Of a DNA stretch of 64,000 nt, positions 25,490 through 34,808 are shown piece by piece. Every line of letters begins with the position of its first letter. Positions within the stretch are counted from its first letter, which is position 1. The notes beneath the pieces were generated by a model that saw nothing but the letters and a program-made list of their open reading frames with translations, ran no database searches and was not told where the DNA came from. A program made the position numbers and the translations under genes. Origin of the DNA: JABWCQ01 sp964587105 (GTDB lineage: Bacteria; Electryoneota; RPQS01); the NCBI GenBank assembly GCA_964587105.1, contig CAZPKG010000006.1:135578-199577 (forward strand), read 5' to 3'.

Positions 25490-26947
25490 TTATTTGAGCA
25501 GCACCATCTTCCGCGTCTCCCCAAATTCCCCCGCTTCCAATCTGTAGAAATACACCCCCGATGACTGCCCGCTTGCATCATATATAATAGTGTGCGGCCC
25601 CGCGTTCATCACCCCGCCCGCAAGCTCCGCCACCTCTCTCCCCAACACATCATAAACCTTCAAACTCGTCTGCATCGCGCGCGGCAAATCAAATCTGATC
25701 TCTGTCGTCGCGTTGAAGGGGTTAGGGTAGTTCGCATGCAACACAATTGACGACGGCAACTCACCCGTCGGTGATGTTGAAACAATATCAGGAGTCGTGC
25801 GCGTAAGGCGAACAACTCGCTCATCGAATTCATTGTAAGCGTAACCGGCGATCACATAACTTCCGTCCTCAAGCGTCAGAATGTTTGTGGCGATCTCACG
25901 ACCAAACGGGCTTTCAGGACAACACTCTTCCCAGAATTGCTCTCCTGAGCTATTCATTCTAAACCAGAACGGGCTACTGGGTGATCCGTTTCCCCCGATG
26001 CCTGCGATTCCGCCATCTTCTGTCCAAGTCAGTTCTTTCACCCACATCGAATTAGGTGAACTCAAGTCTGATACCAAACGGCTCCACAAACTATCGCCTT
26101 CAAAATCCAGCTTCACGACCCAACCGTACATCCGCGATTGAACGTCCATTGATCCAGAGACATATATACCATCCGACGCCCACATTCCACATTGAAGATT
26201 CCATACATCATACTGCTGGTTATAATCAATTGGATAAATTCTTTCCCACTCAAGTTCGCCAACCGGATCAATGACGGCAATCCATGAATCTAAATGATAA
26301 ACTTGCCCGACTTCTCCCTGAATTAGACCAACCAACAATGTCCTACCCAATTCGTCCACTTCCATGTCCCACGCTCGCTCGCCAAGTTCGGGTTGGCCGT
26401 AATTGAAAGTCCAGACAATTTCGCCATTCAAACGATACTTTGTCAAGACCAAATCAATATCATCGCCCGTTTCAATCAATCCTTGCAATATATAACAACT
26501 GTCCGGCGTTCCCCCGACATTTACCCACCACACGCTGTCAGCAAATTGCCGCACGCCGACAACGTCACCTTCCTGGGTAATCTCGTACAATTTTTGTGAC
26601 TCATTATCGAGAGGTCCCTCTTCGTTCGCAGAGTCGGCCAAAACAATAAAGTTACCGTTCGCAAGTTTCGATGCGGACTTACTTCTCCCAGAGAAATCCG
26701 CTTCTTCAAATGACATACTCCAAATACTATCGCCTGCAAGAGAAATCTTACACAAATTAAAAACATGTCTCCCTTCAACAGTTGCACCCGACACCATCAG
26801 AATGTCGCCGTCATCTGAGCGCATCAATTCCGTAGCGGCACCGTTTATCCCGTACGTCCTCGTCCACAGCGTATCCGGCTGTGCGAACGTTGTCAAAGAG
26901 CAAATCATGATTGCATAAGCAACCCAAGTTAACCGTATTCGCTTCAT
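25490..26947 (-). CDS. Secreted propeller-type protein with T9SS sorting domain
   Basis: A 485-residue protein. The ATG at 26947 follows GGAGGGGATT, so the frame's four extra upstream codons are excluded. After the signal peptide (ending TTFAQ) there are WD/PQQ-like repeats of the G(D/E)SIWS, ADGNFIVL and EDGGIAGIGG kind. The T9SS domain has HANYPNPFNATTEIRFDLP, DVLGREVAELAGG, SGVYFYRLEAGEF and ETRKMVLLK. Its 3' end is strikingly similar in nucleotides to that of the gene ending at 28660, which suggests recent copying of the sorting domain. Confidence 0.82.
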   Translation of the reverse strand: MKRIRLTWVAYAIMICSLTTFAQPDTLWTRTYGINGAATELMRSDDGDILMVSGATVEGRHVFNLCKISLAGDSIWSMSFEEADFSGRSKSASKLANGNFIVLADSANEEGPLDNESQKLYEITQEGDVVGVRQFADSVWWVNVGGTPDSCYILQGLIETGDDIDLVLTKYRLNGEIVWTFNYGQPELGERAWDMEVDELGRTLLVGLIQGEVGQVYHLDSWIAVIDPVGELEWERIYPIDYNQQYDVWNLQCGMWASDGIYVSGSMDVQSRMYGWVVKLDFEGDSLWSRLVSDLSSPNSMWVKELTWTEDGGIAGIGGNGSPSSPFWFRMNSSGEQFWEECCPESPFGREIATNILTLEDGSYVIAGYAYNEFDERVVRLTRTTPDIVSTSPTGELPSSIVLHANYPNPFNATTEIRFDLPRAMQTSLKVYDVLGREVAELAGGVMNAGPHTIIYDASGQSSGVYFYRLEAGEFGETRKMVLLK

Positions 26948-27014
26948 AATCCCCTCCAAGGAATTTGTTTAGCGTAATTTCTTCACTACAATATTCGCCC
27001 ATTGGCGAAAAGTG

Positions 27015-28076
27015 CTACTCTTTTCGTTTCTTCTTGCCTTCGGGCAATTGTTTGGCCAGCTTCTTTGACTTCTCAACGAACTTGTCAAAATCTGATTCTG
27101 GCCGAGTTTGTTCTTTGTACAACTCAAATTCCTTCGTCGCGTGCTCAACCGCAAGCTCGTGTGAGATTGAACCCGGATTGTCAAGGATGTTGCGCTCGTT
27201 GAATTGCAAAAATGCGTCGAGCTTGTCAACCCACTCCGTCATGTGCATCGTCTTGTGCCGCTTGGCTTGGTCTTCGGCATAGTCAAGATACATCGTGACA
27301 ATGCGATTCAAGCTGTCCAATTCATCATGTGTGAGATAGTTCTTCGCCACTCCAATATCAGTTTTGCGAATCGGGCCGTGCGGCGAGTTCTTCCATGTCG
27401 TCAATCCCATGTTCGGCAACGCGGCGTTCGCCCGGCCTTGCACAATCTCCGGCGCGGTATGACCATGAATAGCCCAATGCAGTTTATTCTGCACGGTCGC
27501 AAAAAATTTCTGCGTGGTCTCGGCTTTCGCGTCGTAGTCAACGCTGGTTGCGTAGATATCCGTGATCTTCTGATAGAACAGCCGCTCCGACGCCCGAATG
27601 TCCCGAATCCGTTCAAGCAGTTCATCAAAGTAGTCTTGACCAAGAGTCCGCCCCGCTTTGATGCGCTCGTCATCCATCGTGAAGCCCTTGACCAGCAACT
27701 CCTTGAGCCGCGTCGTGGCCCACTGCCTAAACTGCGTCCCGCGTTGTGACCGCACACGATAGCCAACTGCAAGAATCGCGTCAAGATTGTAATGGTCAAC
27801 GGTACGGGTGACCTCGCGTTCACCTTCAGTTTGAACTATCCGGAATTTCCGGATAGTTGCCTCCGGCTCCAACTCAAGTTCTGTGTAAATGTTTACAAAA
27901 TGTTCATTTACCGTTTTCAACGAGATCTGATACAATTCCGCAATCTGCCTTTGTGACAGCCAAACGGTTTCGCCGTCCAGCCGCACACGCAAGTCCAACG
28001 AACTATTCTGATAGATCAGAACCTGTCCGCTCGGGGCCGTGCCGCTGGCATCATCTTTGTCCGTCACTCCTGCCAT
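27015..28076 (-). CDS. RhuM-family protein
   Basis: A 353-residue protein of the virulence RhuM family. The N-terminal half has ETVWLSQRQIAELYQIS (a helix-turn-helix-like segment), VNEHFVNIYTELELEPEATIR, VDHYNLDAILAVGYRVRS and FRQWATTRLKELLVKGF, which are typical. The C-terminal half contains YFDELLERIRDIRASER and NRIVTMYLDYAEDQAKR. Family function is unclear; RhuM was named in Salmonella pathogenicity island 3, and related proteins occur in mobile and defence loci. The ATG at 28076 opens the frame. It stands alone between secreted-protein and VOC genes. Confidence 0.88.
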   Translation of the reverse strand: MAGVTDKDDASGTAPSGQVLIYQNSSLDLRVRLDGETVWLSQRQIAELYQISLKTVNEHFVNIYTELELEPEATIRKFRIVQTEGEREVTRTVDHYNLDAILAVGYRVRSQRGTQFRQWATTRLKELLVKGFTMDDERIKAGRTLGQDYFDELLERIRDIRASERLFYQKITDIYATSVDYDAKAETTQKFFATVQNKLHWAIHGHTAPEIVQGRANAALPNMGLTTWKNSPHGPIRKTDIGVAKNYLTHDELDSLNRIVTMYLDYAEDQAKRHKTMHMTEWVDKLDAFLQFNERNILDNPGSISHELAVEHATKEFELYKEQTRPESDFDKFVEKSKKLAKQLPEGKKKRKE

Positions 28077-28099
28077 TCGTTCCTACTTGAGTTTTGCCT

Positions 28100-28140
28100 C
28101 GCCGAGCGTGGGCGTCCCCGCCCCGCCGGAGTCTGCTTTC
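28100..28140. repeat. Degenerate REP-like element, family C
   Basis: GCCGAGCG at the left and CCCCGCCGGAGTCTGCTTTC at the right match the ends of family C, but the middle has been lost. It is followed by a TTTCTAATTTC-type run that also follows the copy at 28590. Confidence 0.6.
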
Positions 28141-28147
28141 TAATTTC

Positions 28148-28543
28148 TCATTTCCTATTTCTAATTTCTGTTCTGGCAATCACAATCACATGCCCGTCAG
28201 GATCGCGATAGTAAGCCGCTTCGTCACCCCATGCGCGCAATTGCCAAGCTGACAATTCTACGGCTCCGGCTTGCACGAGTTTCGCGCACTGTTTAGCCGG
28301 GTCGTCACAGAAGAAATACAGCTCCGCCCCCGAAAGCTCGTTCATGCCAACTTTATTTGGAACGATTCCCGTATTCATGCCAAAACTTTCGCGCGCGTAA
28401 ATTCCGATCCGCCGCCCATCATCCAGCTCAAATTCGGCATAGACCGGCACATCCACCGTCTGCTTAAAATCAAATGCCGCGCGATAAAACGCCAGCGATT
28501 TCTGAAAATCGCTAACGGCCAGTATCGTCAAAACATGCTTCAT
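28148..28543 (-). CDS. VOC-superfamily (glyoxalase/dioxygenase-like) protein
   Basis: A 131-residue protein with two beta-alpha-beta-beta-beta modules typical of the vicinal-oxygen-chelate superfamily: ILAVSDFQKSLAFYRAAFDF at the N-terminus and AELYFFCDD...AAYYRDPDGHVIVIA at the C-terminus. Members include glyoxalase I, resistance proteins and dioxygenases. The metal ligands are not conserved clearly enough to give a substrate. REP elements lie on both sides. Confidence 0.85.
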   Translation of the reverse strand: MKHVLTILAVSDFQKSLAFYRAAFDFKQTVDVPVYAEFELDDGRRIGIYARESFGMNTGIVPNKVGMNELSGAELYFFCDDPAKQCAKLVQAGAVELSAWQLRAWGDEAAYYRDPDGHVIVIARTEIRNRK

Positions 28544-28555
28544 ATTATTTTACCC

Positions 28556-28638
28556 GCGGCGGCACCCGCTGCGGGTGCCCCGTCCCTCTTCGCCGAGCGA
28601 GGATTAAGCGTAGCGGTTCCCCGCCGGAATCCGCTTTC
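28556..28638. repeat. REP-like elements, family D followed by family C
   Basis: Family D at 28556-28581 (arms GGCACCCGC and GCGGGTGCC) and family C at 28590-28638 (AGCGAGGATTAAGCGTAGCG, then GTTCCCCGCCGGAATCCG). A run of TTTCCTATTTCTAATTTCC follows up to 28668. The D-C order is the reverse of the copy pair at 25415-25484. Confidence 0.82.
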
Positions 28639-28659
28639 CAATTTCCTATTTCTAATTTC

Positions 28660-30999
28660 CTATTTCAAAAGCACCATCTTCCGCGTTTCCACAAACGTCC
28701 CGGCGTCCAATCTGTAGAAATACACTCCTGACGACAGCGCGTTCGCGTCAAACGTCAACGAGTGATATCCCGCGGCGAAGCTTCCGTTTGTAAGAGTCGT
28801 AATCAATCTGCCCGTGATGTCAAAGACCGCAAGCTTCACGTCGCTCGCTTCGGGCAACGCAAAACGAATATTCGTCACCGCGTTAAATGGATTAGGGTAG
28901 TTTGCCAAGAGTTCAAACTCGCTCGGCAGCGCAGAAATGCGGTTGTCGCTTGGCTCCGGCTGTTTAACGAGCGCGGCATTATCCAGCGTGTCATTCAAGG
29001 TCGAGAGATAGAACCGAATCTCATTATCTCCCGCGCACAACACGTCCCAATCCCCGTCGCCATCCGCATCCAGTCCGCGCACAACAGAAGCTTGCGGCAG
29101 ATTATCACAAATCTCATTCCGATAAAACCGGTTCGGCGTATTCCGCCACCAAGATATTTCGTGGCCAGAAGCAAGTAGTAAATCGTTGTTAAGATCACCA
29201 TCAATGCGCGCCGCAGATACATCACGCGGCGACTCAATCAAAGAAGAAATCACATGCGGCTCATCCGCGCCGATTTCCCACCAGCCGAACGTTCCATCAT
29301 CCGAGCAAAAGTAATAATCGTTCAGACTATCCGTTTCGCTATTGAGATGAGTTGTGCCGCAAGAAACAATTCCCGGCACAACACCTATCGTTTCCCGCAC
29401 ATACGAGTTAACGGAACTCCATTGCATTATCGCGCCTGTTTCAGCGACGGCGACACTCACGACCATAGTGTGAAGCGGTGGCGGAAAGAGCGTTGTCGCC
29501 AGTGACCGAATGCTCGGTAGGTTTGTGGCAAACGATCCGCGCTCAAAGGGCTGGTCACCATGATAACTCCACATGGAAATCTCCCCAGCATCCGCAGCGG
29601 CTGTCATGAGTCTTACATCTCCCATGGGGTTCGCAACTTCCACATCAATTGCTCCCATCACCGACGACGAAATCGGTCTCATCCAGTAGCCCCACTCTAC
29701 TTTGTTCCACCAGATGAGCGAGTTTTCAAATCTGGAAACAGCAACAATATCCAAATCTCCGTCGCCATCAATATCGCCAACATCCACCGCGCGCGCACCG
29801 CGCCAGCCTGTGATTAAATCGTGCTCTGTAAATCCCCAGCTTCCGTTGTTTTCGTACCACGCGACTTTGTTGGCAAACATCCCCGCCGCTACGACATCCA
29901 TATCCCCGTCATCATCCAAGTCCGCCGCCTCGGCCGACATCACTCCGCTGATGTTCGTAGTGACAATCACTTCACCGAATACAATCGGCTCAACCATCAC
30001 ACGATGCCCAATGGCCTCTGGGCCCGGCAATCCTGCACCGCATGAAGCACTGACACCGTTCACTTTGTAAAAGTAATCCTGTCCGGCAGCGGCGCTGTAA
30101 TCACGGTAGTTTACATTGTCTTGCCCGACCTCGGCAATCTTCTCATAATGCCGCACATGCCCCGCGTCTGTGCGCCAGATTTCGTAGCCGCTTTCACCGG
30201 TGAGGTTGAACCAGGAGACTCGGATGTAGTCTTCCAATCCCTGTGACGCATCCGTAAATCTCATCGGCGGCACCTGACTCCCGAAACATCCCGTTGCCGG
30301 CGCGCTCAAGGGACCGCTGCCGGCTTCATTGACTGCGCGAACGGTGTAAACATGGCAGGCATCCGGATCGCTGGAAGCCTCGGTATCTTCGAATTCTGTC
30401 CACCCGTTAATTCCAATGGGTTCGCCATCGCGATAGATTTGAAAGAACCAAGCGAACGGTTCAGGGTTCCAACTCAAATGAATCACTTCACACAAATCCT
30501 GACTCGCCGTTAAGCCTGTCACCGGACCCGGCACATCGCCCATTGCAAAACAATCCCCGCACGTCCAATCGCAAATTTGATATTCGTTGAACCCCGGGCT
30601 AACCATGAATGTCTCGCTGATCCAGCAAATCGGGTTATTGGGAACCGGAACGTACAAGAAAAAGATAGGCGGGTTCGGCACAATCGCTCCGAAACATAAG
30701 GTCGGATCCGTGAAGAAAGTGCCGGGCAACCCAAACATCATTTCGCCGTTTAGCGGGAAAGAGTTGAAGTTCGGCCCGTTTTCGCCCATCAGCAAAATCG
30801 GATCGTCCGCATCAGGCCCGTTAGCATCCGAATCCCAATAGATCATCACCGTCGCACCGTCCGGCAACGGATTCCCGCCCTCGCATTGGTCGCGCAGTTG
30901 GAACGATTCACAATAGAGATTCGCGCACGTCTGCCCCCAGCTCTTTCCGCTTCCCAACACCAACAATAAAATCAAAATTCCAACAGCCTTGGCCTTCAT
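28660..30999 (-). CDS. Secreted fibronectin/FG-GAP repeat protein with T9SS sorting domain
   Basis: A 779-residue protein. The start is the ATG at 30999 with AAGGAGGATTGTC upstream; the frame continues a further 30 codons upstream, but that part lacks export features. Signal peptide about 1-22. An N-terminal Cys-rich region is followed by two fibronectin type III domains (PGPVTGLTASQDLCEVIHLS and YIRVSWFNLTGESGYEI). FG-GAP/VCBS calcium-binding repeats come next (DLDDDGDMDVV, DIDGDGDLDIV, DADGDGDWDVL). The T9SS domain ends the protein (LLANYPNPFNAVTNIRFALP, DITGRLITTL, SGVYFYRLDAGTF). Confidence 0.85.
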   Translation of the reverse strand: MKAKAVGILILLLVLGSGKSWGQTCANLYCESFQLRDQCEGGNPLPDGATVMIYWDSDANGPDADDPILLMGENGPNFNSFPLNGEMMFGLPGTFFTDPTLCFGAIVPNPPIFFLYVPVPNNPICWISETFMVSPGFNEYQICDWTCGDCFAMGDVPGPVTGLTASQDLCEVIHLSWNPEPFAWFFQIYRDGEPIGINGWTEFEDTEASSDPDACHVYTVRAVNEAGSGPLSAPATGCFGSQVPPMRFTDASQGLEDYIRVSWFNLTGESGYEIWRTDAGHVRHYEKIAEVGQDNVNYRDYSAAAGQDYFYKVNGVSASCGAGLPGPEAIGHRVMVEPIVFGEVIVTTNISGVMSAEAADLDDDGDMDVVAAGMFANKVAWYENNGSWGFTEHDLITGWRGARAVDVGDIDGDGDLDIVAVSRFENSLIWWNKVEWGYWMRPISSSVMGAIDVEVANPMGDVRLMTAAADAGEISMWSYHGDQPFERGSFATNLPSIRSLATTLFPPPLHTMVVSVAVAETGAIMQWSSVNSYVRETIGVVPGIVSCGTTHLNSETDSLNDYYFCSDDGTFGWWEIGADEPHVISSLIESPRDVSAARIDGDLNNDLLLASGHEISWWRNTPNRFYRNEICDNLPQASVVRGLDADGDGDWDVLCAGDNEIRFYLSTLNDTLDNAALVKQPEPSDNRISALPSEFELLANYPNPFNAVTNIRFALPEASDVKLAVFDITGRLITTLTNGSFAAGYHSLTFDANALSSGVYFYRLDAGTFVETRKMVLLK

Positions 31000-31149
31000 G
31001 ACAATCCTCCTTTTAAGAACTGTTTTCGTGCTCTGAAATCTGTTGCTCTTCCTTATAATATATACGAGCACGAAAGCGGCGACTCCCATGAAGAGCGCCG
31101 CCTAACGTGCGATAGATGTTATTTTGCGTGACGATAGCCGCCCATCGCC

Positions 31150-31183
31150 TGCGTCAGCGCAATGGGTCCAGCGTTCACGCTGG
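31150..31183. repeat. REP-like element, family G
   Basis: GCGTCAGCGCAATGGGT followed by the inverted pair CCAGCG...CGCTGG with a four-base loop. It abuts the stop codon of the next gene. A second copy lies at 50583-50616, and a partial match (GCGTCAGCGCAA) near 48489. Confidence 0.7.
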
Positions 31184-32314
31184 CTAATCTCTAAACCCGA
31201 TCCAACGAAGCTTTAGTTCGCTCTTCATAGTCTCGAAGCTCATCACCGTCTCTTGCGGATGCGCGCCGGCGGGGATTTGGCCGAGCAGGATCGCGCGCGT
31301 GATGGCCGCCGACGGGAACGACGTCATCTGGCCCATCGCCGAAATGCCGTTTACGTCGTCGCTCAACACGTTGAGTTCGAGCTTCTCTTCGCGGCCTCCG
31401 TCACCCTTAGCCCACACGCGCACAAGCACGCGGTCGGGTGAATTTTTCGGCAGCATCTCTTCCAATACATTGCTGAGCACTTCGCGCGGCGAGACGGCGT
31501 TTCCGCCGAACAAGAAACCGCGCGTCGAAGTCATGCCGATTTCACGCAGGAATTGCAAATAGTTTGCGTGACCGGGAAAACGAATCGTTTTGTAATCCAG
31601 CCGCTTCACTTTGCCGAGCAGCGTGCGCGGCAAAGTGGAAGTTCCGCCCGACGTGATGAACGCTTCGAGTTCGCCCACGCCGTCAAAGTGGAGTGTCTCG
31701 ACCTCTTCGAGCGATTTCACTAAGACCTCTTTGCCGTCGTGAATTTCGCGCGCGTCTTCGAGATATTCGTTCAAGAGTCCGTGAATCGAAAAGAACTGCG
31801 CGTATTTCAAACGGCCCGTAGGATTTTGCGGCAAGCCGCCGACGCGGACGTGAACTTCGTCACATTCCTTAAAGCGCTTGACGAGTTCCATCGCCAGAAT
31901 ATTCGTCAAACCCGGCGCGAGACCCGTGTCGGGAATCAGGCTTACGCCTTTGGCTTTTGCTTCGGCGTCCTGTGACAAAATTTTATCCGTCACTTCGGGA
32001 TTGCCGCCAAGATCGACGAACGACACGCCGTGCGCCAAACACGTGCGAGCCACCAACGGATTCAAAAAATACGGCACGCACGATTGACAAACTTTGATGC
32101 CCGCGAGGGCCTTGTCAAGCGAATCATCGCGCCGCACGTCAACTACCATCGGCTCGACGTGCTCGGATTTCAACCACGCGACGGCTTCATCAACCGTTCC
32201 GCGCGACAGATCGGCCAAACGAACTTTGTACGGCCCCTCAGGGTGATGTACAAAAAAATGTGCGGCGACGCGGCCCATCAGGCCCGCGCCCAAAATCAAT
32301 ATCTCTGGTTGCAT
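31184..32314 (-). CDS. Saccharopine-dehydrogenase-family oxidoreductase (Lys9-like)
   Basis: A 376-residue protein with an N-terminal NAD(P)-binding Rossmann fold (ILILGAGLMGRVAAHFF) and the saccharopine dehydrogenase-type C-terminal domain (FVDLGGN, DTGLAPGLTNILA, GGLPQNPTGRLKYAQ, ...GGTSTLPRTLLGK). The family includes carboxynorspermidine and saccharopine dehydrogenases and unassigned amino-acid dehydrogenases. The ATG at 32314 is preferred over one six codons upstream. It is followed downstream by a REP element. No lysine-pathway gene is adjacent, so the exact reaction is uncertain. Confidence 0.9.
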   Translation of the reverse strand: MQPEILILGAGLMGRVAAHFFVHHPEGPYKVRLADLSRGTVDEAVAWLKSEHVEPMVVDVRRDDSLDKALAGIKVCQSCVPYFLNPLVARTCLAHGVSFVDLGGNPEVTDKILSQDAEAKAKGVSLIPDTGLAPGLTNILAMELVKRFKECDEVHVRVGGLPQNPTGRLKYAQFFSIHGLLNEYLEDAREIHDGKEVLVKSLEEVETLHFDGVGELEAFITSGGTSTLPRTLLGKVKRLDYKTIRFPGHANYLQFLREIGMTSTRGFLFGGNAVSPREVLSNVLEEMLPKNSPDRVLVRVWAKGDGGREEKLELNVLSDDVNGISAMGQMTSFPSAAITRAILLGQIPAGAHPQETVMSFETMKSELKLRWIGFRD

Positions 32315-32344
32315 GTGTACCTTGCCCCGCATCTACAGCGGGTA

Positions 32345-32743
32345 TTATGCAGGCTGAAGTTCGTGCTCGGTGTTCTTGCTCATCTGTTTGCTGAACACAC
32401 CGTCGCGATCCATCAGCACGTTAAGTCGGAAAGTAAGCAGGTCTTTTCTGACCGGCGGGTAATCGTGCGCGAGTTTTTCTGCTTCAATCATGGCGCGCAC
32501 TTTGATCAACCACATTCCGCCGACCGAAGATAAATATCGGCCCGAAAACAGCAGTTGACCTTTTTCTCGCAAAGTGTCCATGTACGCTTGCGAGTCATTA
32601 CGCAACGAATTCATTGTGCGTTTCGTGGTGCCGGGTCGTCCGGCGAAATGCACCTGCACGACGTATCCGTCGAGCGATTCGGGCAGCGAGCGGCGGGTGT
32701 TGCGTTTCCCGCGAAATGTTCGCCCTTGTCTTACATAGCTCAT
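32345..32743 (-). CDS. Small YciI-like/dimeric alpha-beta barrel protein
   Basis: A 132-residue protein with an N-terminal basic tail (RQGRTFRGKRNTRRS) and a region SQAYMDTLREKGQLLFSGRY...VRAMIEAEKLAHDYPPVRKDLLTF that resembles YciI-type ferredoxin-like folds. These are often substrate-binding or detoxification proteins. There is no signal or membrane helix. The assignment rests on pattern similarity only. Between this gene and the ABC transporter gene lie about 140 bases in which I see nothing. Confidence 0.5.
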   Translation of the reverse strand: MSYVRQGRTFRGKRNTRRSLPESLDGYVVQVHFAGRPGTTKRTMNSLRNDSQAYMDTLREKGQLLFSGRYLSSVGGMWLIKVRAMIEAEKLAHDYPPVRKDLLTFRLNVLMDRDGVFSKQMSKNTEHELQPA

Positions 32744-32884
32744 AGCTCAGTCTCTAATCCGTCAAGGTTTTTGTGTCAAGTTATCGTCTTCAAAATTGCT
32801 CTCCCCAGAGTTTTTTTGTGGTTAGCTTCCTCAGGCTATGGTAAATCATTCAACGGAGGCACGATTCCGCTGAATGCAAAATGT

Positions 32885-33625
32885 TCAATTTTCCTTGCGA
32901 ACTATTCGTTCAACAAGAATTTCTTCCAATGTTTTTCCGGTCCGTTCCCGTAAGTCGAGCAGCTCTTGCTTCGTCCAATCCGCGGCAAGCTGTCCGGCTT
33001 GGAGCATCATAACACGCGTGGCCACATGCTCGACTGATTCTATCGCGTGTGTCGATAATACGACCGACCAACGCTCGGCGGCCACGCCTTCTCTCAAGAA
33101 TTGTTTTAGTCTGTAGGCGGCCACTGGATCGAGCGTGGCCAACGATTCGTCAAATACGATCAGCTTCGGTTCGCCGATCAGCGCCGCGAGAATGCCGATC
33201 TTCGCGCGCATTCCCTGTGAATAGGTTTCAATCGGATCATCGAGTCGTTCATGTATCTCAATCAGTTCCGCAAGCGGTGCAATCCCATCGCGCCACACCG
33301 GACAGGATTTTGTTCCGGCTACGAAATCCAGAACTTGATTGCCGGTCAATTTGTTAGGCAGAAGCTCCGACTCGATGGCGTAACCGATACACTGCTTCGC
33401 TCTTACAGGCTCGCGGAGCATGTCGATTCCGTCCACCGAAATCGTTCCGGCATTGGGCCGTATTTGTCCGCAAAGGCATTTCAAAAACGACGTCTTGCCC
33501 GAACCGTTTGCGCCGATCAGTCCGATAAACTCACCGAACTCCGCGGTCGCTGAAATTCCCCGCACAGCTTCGCGAGTTCCGTAGCGCTTAACAAGGCCTT
33601 GCACAGTAAACACGGTGCGGCTCAT
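32885..33625 (-). CDS. ABC transporter ATP-binding protein
   Basis: A 246-residue ATPase starting at the ATG at 33625, which overlaps the permease stop by four bases. Walker A is GANGSGKTS (38-46), the signature is a weak YSQGMRAKIG (SQGM instead of SGGQ), Walker B is LIVFDES and the switch histidine is in LSTHAIES. It pairs with the large hydrophobic protein at 33622. The transported substrate is not evident; the layout resembles ABC-2 type exporters such as YtrB-like systems. Confidence 0.92.
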   Translation of the reverse strand: MSRTVFTVQGLVKRYGTREAVRGISATAEFGEFIGLIGANGSGKTSFLKCLCGQIRPNAGTISVDGIDMLREPVRAKQCIGYAIESELLPNKLTGNQVLDFVAGTKSCPVWRDGIAPLAELIEIHERLDDPIETYSQGMRAKIGILAALIGEPKLIVFDESLATLDPVAAYRLKQFLREGVAAERWSVVLSTHAIESVEHVATRVMMLQAGQLAADWTKQELLDLRERTGKTLEEILVERIVRKEN

Positions 33626-34803
33626 TGCGCTTGCCCGCCATAACCGAACTCCCACGCGCCCCAACCGCGTTCGATTAGCCACACCGAACACAATCCTGCT
33701 CCGAGAATCGGGCCGAACAACGGCGCTTGCATCGCAACGATGCCGACTCCGAGCGCCGCAGTCAATGTGAACATCGTCTGCTTCAATCGAGACATCGGAA
33801 ACGCGAGCGCGATCAAAATCTTCAAGAACAACAACGCGGTGACAGCGCACAACGCCCCCAGAACCGCGAGAAACCAGTAGCCGCCTTCTTGTACAAAAAG
33901 CGCCGCAAGAACGATTGGCGACGCGCAAAGCACAGGCAGCAGAACTCCCCACTTTGCGTTGGCCCAAACGAGTCTGCGAAAAGTCAATGGCAAAGAACGG
34001 CTGAGACCGAATAGCGTTTCAAGTCGCGGCTCCAAACCTGAACTTAGCAGTATTGGGATCATCGCCGCACCGATCAACAAAAGCTGTGGCTGAGATTCGC
34101 GCAGTGCGAATATCGTTGTACCAATTGCGATGCCGCTTGCGGCGATTAAGAGCGACCACAATTTAATCGGCTTCGAGTCTGCCAGCGCAGCTGATGCAAG
34201 TTGGCGCGTTATCGGATCAGCAAACAAAGCCGGCAAAGTGCGCAGAAGAGCGCTGTCTCGAAGTTGCCGCTTATCGCTTGTCGTCTGTTCCGGCGGATCA
34301 AGCAGTCTATTCCAATTTAGAACAGCGCGCGCGCAAACAACCAGAACGGGCAACGTCCACACCAGCGCGAAATTGAGCGGCTTCACGCGCGCGCTGTGTA
34401 TATCGAGCGACATAATATCAATCAGCGGAATCGTCGTCACCGCAGAAATCAACAGCGCCGCATAAAGAGCTTTGCGCAGCGCCCAGTGTGCGTGCAAGTT
34501 GCTTGCGATGGGCAGCGACTTCGGCCACCCGTCGCGATCCGCAAGCCGCACGGCGAGCGGGTTCGCGCGCGCAATCAATAGTGCAATAGCTGCGGCGGCA
34601 TAAGGCAAAGCGTCCAGCGCGGATTGGAAGCGGTCACCAAACTTCGCTGCGGCATCTGTGACCATTTGATACTGAAACCCCAACAGCATCAGCGCCACGA
34701 ACATCAGCAGCGCGAGATCGGTCAGAACGTCTTTAGGAAACCGTCGCGCGTCGCGCCACCAATTCAGCGCATGCGCCCATGCTATGCGCTCGGGTGACGG
34801 CAC
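33622..34803 (-). CDS. ABC-type permease, about 10 membrane helices
   Basis: A 393-residue very hydrophobic protein with many membrane helices (for example LTDLALLMFVALMLLGFQ, LWSLLIAASGIAIGTTIF, LLLIGAAMIPILLSS, FLAVLGALCAVTALLFLK, TLTAALGVGIVAMQAP). It has no ATPase motif and is encoded together with the ATP-binding protein at 32885 in an overlapping (ATGA) arrangement, so it is presumably its membrane partner. The next gene upstream, an SRPBCC protein, ends 5 bases from its start. Confidence 0.85.
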   Translation of the reverse strand: MPSPERIAWAHALNWWRDARRFPKDVLTDLALLMFVALMLLGFQYQMVTDAAAKFGDRFQSALDALPYAAAAIALLIARANPLAVRLADRDGWPKSLPIASNLHAHWALRKALYAALLISAVTTIPLIDIMSLDIHSARVKPLNFALVWTLPVLVVCARAVLNWNRLLDPPEQTTSDKRQLRDSALLRTLPALFADPITRQLASAALADSKPIKLWSLLIAASGIAIGTTIFALRESQPQLLLIGAAMIPILLSSGLEPRLETLFGLSRSLPLTFRRLVWANAKWGVLLPVLCASPIVLAALFVQEGGYWFLAVLGALCAVTALLFLKILIALAFPMSRLKQTMFTLTAALGVGIVAMQAPLFGPILGAGLCSVWLIERGWGAWEFGYGGQAQ

Positions 34804-34808
34804 GTTGC

